A program made the translations under genes and the position numbers. A stretch of 25,813 nt of DNA from Asterionellopsis glacialis (Eukaryota; Bacillariophyta; Plagiogrammaphyceae; Rhaphoneidales; Asterionellopsidaceae), in contig WKLE02000810.1 of NCBI GenBank assembly GCA_014885115.2, positions 1 through 25,813 on the forward strand. Direction: 5' to 3'. Positions 9,097 through 18,700 of the stretch are shown piece by piece; position 1 is the stretch's first letter, and each line of letters opens with the position of its first letter. The notes under the pieces were generated by a model. The model did no database searches, was not told where the DNA came from, and worked only from the letters and a program-made list of their open reading frames with translations.

Positions 9097-11484
9097 TCAT
9101 GGAGAATTTGGATCAGAGCGTTTTCGTTTCTGTGCCAAATTTATATTGGCCTCACTTTCAGAAGACGAGCTGCAGCTTCTTTTCTTTTCAAGCATTGCAG
9201 TGTCTTGGTATAGTGTTGGCTTTCTTGTTACCCGCGATGGCGTGTTGAACACTAAGTCAAGGTTGTACTTGCGTCCATTTGCACCAGTCTGTGCTGCCAG
9301 AAGCTCCTGGAGCAAGGGAACACTTTTACCAGTCTCTGTCGTTTCATTGGGCGTTTTTGGAGTCAGTGGTTTTGGTGTGACCCTTGTTACCCCTTCACCA
9401 AAGGCTGTATCAGGACGAGGTGTTTCTGGTGCCGTTTCCAACGATGACTCTATTACGCGTTTTGCATCTGTTTTCGATACTGACGATAGATCTTCCCCTG
9501 AGCTAGATTCCGGAACAGGTGACAACACTGGCGGTGTCTCTGACTTTGTTTTTGCCAAAGTAAATGCATCTTCCCCTGCGCTAGATTTCGGAACAGGTGA
9601 CAAAACTGTCGGTGCTTCTGACTGGGGGGGCTTGTCCTCCAACAATGGTGCTTCTTGTTCCCGATTTTTTGTGGGCTCCTTACTGTCGACTTTACAGATC
9701 GCAGATGTGTCTACGTTGCTCGCAGTCTCAAAAGGATCATCTTCCGCAGAACTCGGATCAGGGCTGTCATTATCGCGGGACACACACCTACGTAAATCGT
9801 GTGATTGTGATGCATCTCCACTATCCGCAACAGGTACTTCTAATTGAGATGAACCAGCACTAATCGCAACAAGCGAAGTGTTTTCATCGCCTCCCTCATT
9901 TACCTCGGGTTTTGGCTTTTCTTCCCCCGCTTGTTGATCCTGCTTGTCTGGAAGCAAAAAGAGTTCGATTGACCGCCGATTGTGTAGCAAACCAGCTGAG
10001 CCATCGTGTGTTGTATTACCGGTAGATATGCGCACTGTGACCCATCCATTGCCCCACTTCACAACTCGCCCTGTGCGGTTGACCAAGGGACCAGTCGATA
10101 CAGTAACAAGTTTATTGAACCATTGATCAGAAGAGATAGAACTTAGTAAAGGATAAGAAGAAAACGTAGAGTTCAGGGCACTCTCCTTGCTACTTGAACC
10201 GGTAACAGTTGTACCGGTGTTTGGAAGTACCGACTTTAGATGTCCGAATACTGACAATGAACTTGCATCCTCGGAGGAAGTAGACAACGGAGCTGCTAAT
10301 GTAGTTGTCTTAGCTGCGGTGGCTGCTCCTGAGTCGGAAGAAACATCGGTTCCAGCATCTCTTGAAGTCGATGAAGCCACCGACTGCTCTTCGTCTGTGG
10401 ACAGTTTGTGCCTTACTTTCTTCTGAACGTTTGGACTTGCTGTTGCGCTGCTGATACCTCCTCTTCGTGGTGGTGGGTTTACATCATAATCCACGTGCAA
10501 GTGACAATATTTAGTTTTATTAACAGAAACGTATGCGCAAGGCCTTCCACGAGTAGTTGTTGCCTGGCACCTGCACTCGTCTCCAAAACCCGTATACCGC
10601 TTGTCCTGATGTTGCTGGGGTAAGGCTGAGATACCAGATTGCACTCCAGATGGTTTGTTCACTGTGGCCAGGGACCCATTGTCGGAAGATGCGTCTGATC
10701 CAGTGCCATCAGATGGTACCCGGGTGCCTGCGATGACGTATTGCTGATAGTGCAGCTTACAATATTTGCTTCCATTGTAACAAGGATGCCGCCTACAGTA
10801 CGAATTGTTCCGCGAGGTTCGCCCGTGGCATCCATTAGGGAGTGGCTGCGATAGTGGAGGATGGTGAATTCTTTGGCGAGAGGTCTTGGAAGATTCATCA
10901 GAAAATTGTGGCTGTGAATTTAGTTTTACAGGGTGTGCTTGCTGCAGTTCTTGCTGCTGTGGCTGTGATTGCGCGTGTGGCTGTGGCTGTGGCTGTGGCT
11001 GTGGCCGTGATTGGGGTGACTTCTGTTGCACCGGTAAATGCTGTGATATGAAAGGTGGATGTTGTGATGTGGTTGTGTTTTCTGGACATTGTGTGACCTC
11101 AGAACAGATTGATGTTCCGTCTGCACCATTTTTTGAAGTGAAAATTTGAGGTGATGTGAATGATGTAGTGAGAGCCGGTTCCAGGGCCGCAGTGGCAGCT
11201 GCAACCAGTGCTAATGCAGCAATTTTTTCGTCGGATCCTGCTGGAATGGCCATGGATTGTATCTGGTCACAGCTACTACTTATGGTAGCAGATGTGACAC
11301 TTTCTCGATCATAATCGTTCTTTTTAAGGCCAAATTCCAGTAGCAGCCTTCGCTTCTTCAGAGGAAGCGACCCTCGTGACCTCTGCCGATATAAAGTACC
11401 AGATTGGTGGATCTCATGGCTTATGGAGTCATTGACAACAGTAGCTGAAGTTATACCAGAATCAGCAGCGTGAGAGTTCATCAT
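9097..11484 (-). CDS. Unrecognised probable nuclear protein with two Cys/His modules and a KOW-like segment
   Basis: A 795-residue single frame that I do not recognise as a named protein. Near the N-terminus is a basic L-K-K-R-R stretch (42-46), and a second basic cluster (K-R-K-R) lies four residues from the C-terminus; both could be nuclear localisation signals. A P/Q-rich tract at 159-182 comes from a GTGGCT hexamer repeat. Two related Cys/His modules lie at about 219-249 (C-H-G-R-T...Y-C-x-x-x...Y-C-K-L-H-Y) and 304-333 (C-R-C-Q-A-T-T-T-R-G-R-P-C...K-Y-C-H-L-H). They resemble small zinc-binding units of the form C-x8-C-x(n)-Y-C-x2-H. A KOW-like segment lies at about 466-490 (N-R-T-G-R-V-V-K-W-G-N-G-W-V-T-V). 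The remainder is Ser/Thr/Glu-rich and low in complexity, with a 26-residue tandem repeat. A nucleic-acid-linked role is inferred only. Confidence 0.72.
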   Translation of the reverse strand: MMNSHAADSGITSATVVNDSISHEIHQSGTLYRQRSRGSLPLKKRRLLLEFGLKKNDYDRESVTSATISSSCDQIQSMAIPAGSDEKIAALALVAAATAALEPALTTSFTSPQIFTSKNGADGTSICSEVTQCPENTTTSQHPPFISQHLPVQQKSPQSRPQPQPQPQPHAQSQPQQQELQQAHPVKLNSQPQFSDESSKTSRQRIHHPPLSQPLPNGCHGRTSRNNSYCRRHPCYNGSKYCKLHYQQYVIAGTRVPSDGTGSDASSDNGSLATVNKPSGVQSGISALPQQHQDKRYTGFGDECRCQATTTRGRPCAYVSVNKTKYCHLHVDYDVNPPPRRGGISSATASPNVQKKVRHKLSTDEEQSVASSTSRDAGTDVSSDSGAATAAKTTTLAAPLSTSSEDASSLSVFGHLKSVLPNTGTTVTGSSSKESALNSTFSSYPLLSSISSDQWFNKLVTVSTGPLVNRTGRVVKWGNGWVTVRISTGNTTHDGSAGLLHNRRSIELFLLPDKQDQQAGEEKPKPEVNEGGDENTSLVAISAGSSQLEVPVADSGDASQSHDLRRCVSRDNDSPDPSSAEDDPFETASNVDTSAICKVDSKEPTKNREQEAPLLEDKPPQSEAPTVLSPVPKSSAGEDAFTLAKTKSETPPVLSPVPESSSGEDLSSVSKTDAKRVIESSLETAPETPRPDTAFGEGVTRVTPKPLTPKTPNETTETGKSVPLLQELLAAQTGANGRKYNLDLVFNTPSRVTRKPTLYQDTAMLEKKRSCSSSSESEANINLAQKRKRSDPNSP
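9491..9622. repeat. Imperfect tandem repeat, 78-bp period, inside a coding region
   Basis: A unit of about 54 bp starting TCTTCCCCTG at 9491 recurs at 9569 with a few substitutions. On the minus strand it encodes two copies of a 26-residue block with core V-L-S-P-V-P-x-S-S-x-G-E-D. The period is a multiple of three, so the frame is kept. Confidence 0.8.
10977..11006. repeat. GTGGCT hexanucleotide microsatellite inside a coding region
   Basis: Four exact GTGGCT units followed by GTGGCC. Read on the minus strand it encodes the alternating Pro-Gln tract of the KOW-segment protein. Confidence 0.9.
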
Positions 11485-11968
11485 CCTTCCTTGTCCCTTG
11501 AAGAGTACGCAAAAATCTAGAACAAATGATCTTTACCGTGCTCTTCCTCGCAATGGCTATATTTTCCTTGTCCCTTTCAGTTGCGCCATTAAGGAGACCT
11601 TAACTAGCTATTAAGAGTGAACAGGGGGTTCTTATGGTGGTAATAGCAACGAATGTCGATGGGAACACCTTAGTTCTTTCTTACTGAAGTTGTCGGAAAA
11701 ACCTGGCGTGCAAATGTTCGGGCGTTATTTTTCGCTCTAGGCTATCAAGGCGGGTACCGTACATGTACCGTGTACTGGGAGTTGATGGGTCTTCAGTCCT
11801 CACACAGTGAATATTGCTTGGAGTCTATGACATGCATACTGAAGTTGAAGCAGTTTTCTGGCCACGTACCAAAACCAATTTTTTAACACCCAGATTCCTG
11901 TTCCACTCTGTCTTGATTCGTGGTACAGCAAACGCGGCTAGACGGGCAATAGAAAGCTAGCCAATAGT

Positions 11969-11991
11969 ATACCAGGTATAATACCTGGTAT
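11969..11991. repeat. Perfect inverted repeat ATACCAGGTAT / ATACCTGGTAT
   Basis: Two 11-bp arms (11969-11979 and 11981-11991) are exact reverse complements around a single A. It is the cleanest copy of the TACCAGGTA word family in this region. Confidence 0.9.
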
Positions 11992-12089
11992 TTACCGGTT
12001 GTTAGTATGACGTTGGTCCAGTGGACCTGTGCCTTCGTTTTTAGTTCGAGTCCTATTATTTTAATAATACCAGGACGGAACAACCTGTG

Positions 12090-12116
12090 CCAGGTACCAA
12101 TGGTACCGGTACCTGG
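12090..12116. repeat. Inverted repeat CCAGGTACC / GGTACCTGG
   Basis: Exact 9-bp arms at 12090-12098 and 12108-12116 enclose a 9-nt spacer that itself carries another GGTACC. Confidence 0.85.
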
Positions 12117-12272
12117 TAAGGTCCTACCTGTTCGTGTATCGTTGCAGCACCTGGTAAAGGATTCATTTTAGTAACTTTATCTTGTGTACTGATATAATAT
12201 TATTAAAGTTACTTGTAGTATGTAGGACTATAATGTGTGCATCGGATCTCGCATGGCTTGCCTGCGCTGCTG

Positions 12273-12294
12273 CTGCTGCCAGTACTGGCAGCAG
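12273..12294. repeat. 22-bp perfect palindrome with arms CTGCTGCCAGT / ACTGGCAGCAG
   Basis: The arms at 12273-12283 and 12284-12294 are exact reverse complements with no spacer. It follows a short run of GCTGCT and differs in sequence from the surrounding GGTACC-type words. Confidence 0.9.
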
Positions 12295-13265
12295 AAACAG
12301 TCAAAATAGAAGTATTAAGTAGAAGGTACCGCTAGTTTGAAATCAGGATTACCGGTAGGTACCAGGTACGTACGGTAAGTTACTGGGTAACAGGTACCAG
12401 GTACGTATGAAATCTCTACCAGGTACAGATCAAACCCCCGGGGTTGTCTGTCACGCACCTGTCACTCATGTCACAGAGCACGGGTACAAGTATTGTACCT
12501 GGTACTTACTATCAGTCACGGCCAACGCGCATGCGTTCCCGGTCTCTAGTTCGGTAGCGACCTGTGGATCGGCTGGCTGAAATTGCACGTACATGAATCA
12601 AAACTGCGGGATCCGCTGTGTAGAACACTGTAGAACAACAAACTGTGATCGTGAGTGCGCAACTCCCACCAATCCTGCATGGAAGAAAACCCGGATATTC
12701 AGTTAGACCGTGCGCACTAGAGACTACCCAAGAAAAAATAAGAAATATTAGGAGTATGGATATTCTTAGACTAGAGTCTAACATAGGATCTAACATTACT
12801 GTACATGCATGGCTTCGTTAGACCGAAAGGTCTTGACGAAGACTTCCTCATCTTTGCGATGAATCCTGGATGAATGCTCTCATCACACCTCTCATATTAG
12901 GATGTCATATTCTACCATCGAAAGAATAGGGCCTGCTGAAACCAAATCATCTCAAGTTAGTACAGGGCTGAGATACTGATAAACAATAACACAGGCAGAT
13001 ATTGATATAACTCAATGAGACATAAAATTTTAGACACCACAACACCCACACCGGTAGAAATATTAGACTAGATATAGTCAATATACTGCAGAGCTCTGAT
13101 GATTATTCGAGGAATATTCGAAACAATGAAATAAGAAAAAAAACTTACAACTACAGTAGTAAATTAAAATAGGCTTGGTAAATGTTGCGGTGTTCAAATG
13201 GCTGACAAGGAAAGTTCATCCTCTTGTCGATTGACACCATGGTGACATCTATGTTTTCAAAAGGC

Positions 13266-15131
13266 TCACATTTCTTCGGCCTCTGCAGAGGCAGCTGGTT
13301 CAGCTTCTTCAGCAGGTGCTGGCTTTTGTCCCCACGAAACATTGATGGAAGACGATGCAGCACCGGAGCCAAGTGGAGTGAAGTCTGCGTCGGAAAGGTC
13401 GAAGCCGCTCTTTTTCGAGCTCTTCTTCTCTTGAGATGCAGCGGCAGCATCACCGTTTTCTGATCCGCTTTGTCTTAACTTAGCTGCTGCCTTTTCGTTA
13501 GCCTTGCGGATTTCAGCAGCAGTGGGAACACTTCCTCGAGGTTGTTCAGAATACCATTGTTTTTTCGCTTTCAATTCTTCGACAGATTTGGGAACCATTT
13601 CAAGGCTAGTGGGCGGTGAAAGGTTCAAAAGTCCGAACTGTTCAAACGAATCCATGTTGATGGTGAATGGTCCAGCGGAACCCTTTTCTTGAGCCTTCTT
13701 GCCTCGAGACTTCTTCTTCTTACCCCCCTTACCCTTAGAAAAGAATACTTCCTCCTCTTTCTTTTGAGCCGGTTTGAATCCGGCAAAGGGATCCTCCTTC
13801 ACAGCAACAACTTCAGCTTTCCTTTTCGCCTCAAGTTCTGCTTCCTTTTGTCGCTTCTTCTCTTCTTCGCTAACAAGATAGGTCTCAGTAAGATAGTTGG
13901 CTAGATAGTCACAGAGAGCCTTCTCTTCCTCGTAAGGGATCTTCTTGGCATCCTCTTCCTCTTTCTTTTTGAGCCAAGCAGCACGTTCCTCTTCCCTCTT
14001 CTTTTTCTCCTCTTCGTACTGAATCTTCTTCTGTGCACGAACCGCTCTCTGATAATTGTACCAGCTGTTGTTCTTCTCACGATATTCTGCTCGCAAGGCA
14101 TCACGCTCCTTCATTTTCTCGTTCATTTTCTTACGAAGTTCGTCCCTCTTATTGAACAATCCCTTAAGAGCATCACGTTTATTGTCCTGCTTGTCGGTTA
14201 AGGCCTTGAGATTGGTCTGCCTTTCGTCAATTTCCTTCTGAACGGCATCAATTTCTTTGTCCTTCGCGTTGATCTGTGCCGAAATCATCTTGCGCTGTTC
14301 CCTGACGTCGTCGAGGGAAGCATCCTTACTTTTAAGGTCGGCTACAAGCTTCTTGGAAGCTACAAGAGCATCGATTTCCTTGATGAGACGCTTTTCCTCG
14401 GTGAGACTCATTGAAGTAGTCTCCTGACGGCTCTGCAGCTTTTTAATTTCGGCTTCAATGTCCTCCAATTTAGTGAAGCGGATTCCTTGCTTTGCATCCT
14501 GACGATCTTTTTGGATTCTGTCGCCTTGGTTCTTGAGGCCATCAAGCTTGGCGCGAATGTTTTTCTTCTCATTGATGAGTTTGTTCTTCTTACTGCGAAG
14601 CTGAGACAAGGCCTCTTTGGCTTTCCCCATCTCAGAATTTTTGCCGGCATCCATCGTTTTATCAATCTTAACCTGAAGATCGTTGCGCTCCTTTTTGAGT
14701 GCGTCCATCGCATCTGATATTGCTTTGAGATCCTTTTCGTGGTTCTCCTTAGATGGTCTGTCAACCTGATTTAGAGTAGGAAAAAATGGAGAGTTTTTTG
14801 AGTTTTGTTGGTCAATAGTCACACATCACGTTTTCCATTTGGTCATTGTAAACAAAAGAGAACGGAATGTTTAAATGCTACATATCCGCGTACATATTTG
14901 TCGTAGAAAGCTACGATTCAAGAAAAAATCGTGCGGTTCTGGAAAACTTACCCGTGGGATGGGCTTGCTCAAGTCGAAAAGCTCCTCGACGGGAGTCTCT
15001 TCCTTTTTATTCTTTCCGCCATCCTTTTTCCCATTCTTGTTGTCACTGCTCTCTTCTTCTTTGTTTTCAGCAGCAGGGGCTTCAGGAGCCTCGATAGGAG
15101 GCGGTACCTCTACTTTCGTCTCCTCGGCCAT
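13266..15131 (-). CDS. BFR1-like coiled-coil mRNP-associated protein
   Basis: Exon 1 is 15131-14952 (60 codons, start ATG in M-A-E-E-T-K) and exon 2 is 14765-13266. The 186-nt intron has donor GTAAGT and acceptor AATCAG and joins in phase 0 as K-P-I-P-R|V-D-R-P. The product is 559 residues. After a short acidic, Lys-rich N-terminus, about 300 residues of highly charged heptad-like sequence predict long coiled coils. They include S-M-S-L-T-E-E-K-R-L-I-K-E-I, which matches the conserved core of yeast Bfr1-type proteins as I remember it. A K/E-rich helix, a basic G-K-G-G-K-K-K-K-S-R-G-K-K segment and an Ala/Glu-rich tail follow. Bfr1 in yeast is linked to polysomal mRNP complexes at the ER and to secretion. 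The same cytosolic RNA-associated role is inferred here. The coiled coil itself could match other families non-specifically. Confidence 0.82.
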
Positions 15132-15787
15132 GGTCGAAAAAATGGGCACCCAAAGGAGATTTGAAACAAGATCCAAGGATGATACCTGTATAGTCCTCTC
15201 TACTAGCGGATAGCGACGGAGGCAAAAAGAGGGAATTTGGGGTTATGAGACAAACATAAGGTGCGAGGGACGGACGCAATTGCATTTAGAAAAATGCTGT
15301 GTTGGCCTGGCATGTCTGTGTTGGCAAGAAACACGTGTAGCAATCCTACACTGTATCATAATTATTTTTCACTTTTGTACAGGAGTACGACCTGGTACTG
15401 TAGTTAGTAAGTACCTGGATAATCTATGACTAGTCCTACCCTTGAAGTCCTACCTAAAGGAACGTGTAGTATAGAGGTACCTACCTTTAGTAGCAGATAT
15501 CTTTTCTAAGGTACCTGTACAATTAGGGCTACCAGGGAACCAGGTAAAACGTAACTGGTATAATGTATATAGGGTATGTGCGACTAGTGGCGGTTATACA
15601 TAGGACTAAAAGCAAAAAATGAAAATGCGTAGCCAAAAAGTAACTTTGATAAGTCGTACTGACGAGGTCCTGACTGTTAGTGGTTCACCGGTCCCAGCGA
15701 ATGCTCACAATTTTAACGTTATCACCCTAGTCGACATCGGACGACGAGGTGTTCACCAGCTTTCATCTAAAATATCTACTCGTACTC
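15132..15787. other. Intergenic region with ACCTGGTA-type words
   Basis: 656 bp upstream of the BFR1-like gene and downstream of the SNF2 gene. The BFR1-side promoter and 5' UTR should lie near 15132-15300. Copies of ACCTGGTA or close variants occur at 15390, 15411 and 15538, with GGTACCT at 15476 and 15510. I see no coding frame or RNA gene. Confidence 0.55.
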
Positions 15788-18700
15788 TCATGTTGATGGA
15801 AAGTTTCCACTATTCGTTGCAGGCAAAGATAATTCAGATTTGAAAAGTTCAGCATTAAAATGTTCAGCAAATCCAACATCCTCACCGAAAAGAATTTCCG
15901 TTGGTGGGTTTTTACTAGCGCGGTCAAACAACACCAGTAGCTGCTTCCTCGAGGATGCAAGAGGAATAGGAAGTCCATTTATAGCAACAATAATGTCACC
16001 CACATTTGGTTTTGTATGCTCCCCAAGCTGATGTACGCGGTCGGCACTTATTCCCATGATAATCATCCGACCTTTGTAAATTTTTATTCGAAAGCCGTAT
16101 GTCGGCCCTCTAAAGTTCATTTTGTATAGCCTCAAGCGAGGAAGATGAGACGGTGGTCGATTTCTTCGTTTTGTCATATTCGTCACACTAATGGCCGACT
16201 CCACGGGGTTCTCGGGTTTCGCTTCATCAGCGGGTACGTCGTCGTCGTGGTCTTCCAGGCAGATGGCTTCGTCTTCAGTCCGGCCCAAACCATCATCTTT
16301 TGGAATTCCAGAGAATGTTCCTGGCATTTGTTTCATACTATTACTACTAAGAACTTTAGTATCTGCATCACCCTCGTCATCCGACTCCTGAGAACGCACC
16401 ATGAGCTGTTCTGATCGTCCAAGCTCTTCGATGTCATGTTCGATCCCCTCCCCAACTTCATCAAAATGAAAAATACTTGCAAGGTCTGGCGGAGGATCAG
16501 CATCAGTATCAGCATCAGCATCAGCATCTTTATCGTCGTGAATTTCGTTCCATTGATCGAACCAATCGCTTTCCTTCTGATATGTTCGATTAACAACAAG
16601 TTTCATCTTCTCTTTTCCTTCCACGAACTCTCCCAGAGCCCGAAATTTCTTTTCCATGAGTTCCCATAAAATTTCGTCGAGCGTCCCCTTGGCAACAACG
16701 TACAGACAACAAACTTTGGCTTGTTGACCAATGCGATGACACCGATCCTCTGCCTGGATCATAAGGGCGGGTGTCCAAAATAATTCAGCAAACCATACAG
16801 TTGAAGCGGCTGTCAGTGTCACCGCCACACCCGCTGCGGTGATTCCAAGGACTGCGATTCGTACAGATGGGTCATTTTGAAAGGTATCGATCTGATCCTG
16901 TCGTTGACGTGGAAGTGTGGATCCGTCAATTCGTATGTAACGGGAAGTACTGCCTGCTTCGTTGGAAAGTCCACCTTCGGTAACAAGAGCATCTAATATA
17001 AAAATGTGGTGCGCAAATATACAGAGTTTACCCTTGGTTTTGTCACTCAACCACAGCTTGAGCATTTTGACAACCATTTGTATTTTTGATCTTCCCGTCA
17101 AACAATAAAGGAGGTTGAGAACGCTTTTTCGAGTTGGGGCATCAGCAGAATCAGGCGCAGGTACTGGAGTGGCCTCTGGAGTCCCTTCTCCATTATCAAT
17201 GGCACGCTTTCGAGCTATTCGACCGAGCGCACCCTTTCCTGTCCGGAGGATTTGCAAGTAATTTTGGAAGTCTTGTTTCATGGATGCATCCGAGACTTCC
17301 ATCAACATACACTCCCGAGCCTTGGCTGGTAAGGATTTCAATATATCTGCTTTCATCCGACGTATCATGACCGTTCCAGTCAGCAATGTATGTAACTCGG
17401 CTCGCTTACTTGTACTCCCGTGTTTGACGTATTCAGAGAAAAAGCTGGTCTCATCGTGCCACCAACCATGTTGTTCGGTACGCAGCACCGTCAATTGGGG
17501 CCAAAGTTCCATAGGACGAGCAAAGGCAGGTGTTCCAGATAGTAATACTACCCTGTCAGCTGCTTTTAACACTGGAATAAGCGTTGAAGTTCTCTTGGTC
17601 GCCTTGTTTTTAAGCATGTGAGACTCGTCGACGATAACACATTTGAATAACCCCGGAATTATCTTTCTCGTGGTGATTAATCTTGGAACTAGTCCGTAGG
17701 AGCAAATGACAATACGCACAGATTCATCTGGTAAAATATTATCTTTTGCACTACCAAGGACATGGATCTGCGACTTGCGGAGCAATGCCCTGGGGTTTTG
17801 GAGTGTTTGCAGTTGGGATTTGGTTTTTGATTCCTTGTCGGAGGGCTCATTGATACTACTCGAGAGGCCTAACCAATGATTGAACTCACTTTCCCAATGA
17901 TACCGTGCATTGCTAGGGGACAATACCAGCAAAGGCCATTCTGCTGCAAACATTGACATACTGGCAATTGCTTGGACCGTTTTTCCCAAACCCATCTCAT
18001 CTGCAATGAGGGCTCGCCCGTCTTTTTCTGCCACAAATTCTACTCCAGCACGCTGAAAGGAAGCAAGTGCACTCGCCAGACCATATGGTACTCCTCGTGT
18101 TACCAGCTTTTCCACCGTGGGGGAGTCTTTTGCTAAATGAGCACGTCCTATCGAAGCTATCTTAAGTTGGTTGGGTGGTATTCCCTCCACAGTTGTCATT
18201 GGATCCGAATTCAAAAAGGCGTGAAACGCATGGTAGGCACCCAGAGGGATCCTCCATTTCCCTTCGGATTCTTGAGAACCACGTTCCCATACAGCCTTAC
18301 CATGAGTACGAGATATGTGTTTAATATGAGTGCGCAATCCCTGAACACTAGTCGGTGGACTAGTGTAATCTATCGGAAGTCCAGTAATGGTGAATTCGGA
18401 AACATTCAAAAGTGATAATTTAAAGCTTTTCCTTGTCCTGGCCTGTTCCGCCTTTCGCCATACTTCACTTGTACTGGGTAGCAACTGATGCCATGTAGGA
18501 ACAAACCCATCCGTAATTGCTACATATGTTGCCTCTTTGTAGCTCAATTTTGCAAGTGGTTTGGATATCCGCCTCCGTCTTTCTGTGAAACTATTGCTAT
18601 TGCTGCCGTTGGCCTGGTATTGTTGGTGATGGCCAAAATTGTGATGTTCCATACCATACGATTGATTTTGTACTTGTATTTGCGATTGTGGCATCTGTTG

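Larger units (their letters stand above)
11485..13265. other. Long intergenic region rich in ACCTGGTA/GGTACC palindromic words
   Basis: 1.78 kb between the start of the KOW-segment gene and the stop of the BFR1-like gene. From about 11750 to 12505 it is packed with copies of TACCAGGTA, ACCTGGTA and GGTACC in both orientations, for example at 11971, 12149, 12361, 12396, 12418 and 12497. The block GTACCAGGTACGTA occurs twice, at 12359-12372 and 12394-12407. Perfect inverted repeats are listed separately. The part from 12520 to 13265 lacks these words and appears to be plain AT-rich spacer plus the 3' UTR of the BFR1-like gene. I found no supported coding frame. Confidence 0.65.

Noticed and set aside
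10842..11204. Cys/Gly-rich, Val/Ala-rich and His/Ser-rich open frames across the hexamer repeat
   Set aside because: These are other-frame readings of the GTGGCT repeat inside the KOW-segment gene.
12007..12060. tRNA-like promoter boxes: TGGTCCAGTGG (A-box-like) and AGTTCGAGTCC (B-box-like)
   Set aside because: The two boxes are only 29 nt apart start to start, leaving no room for an anticodon arm, and no acceptor or T-stem pairing can be drawn. The A-box-like word is itself a GGTCC/GGACC hairpin.
11750..12505. CRISPR-like array
   Set aside because: The repeated words are short, irregularly spaced and in both orientations, and the genome is eukaryotic.
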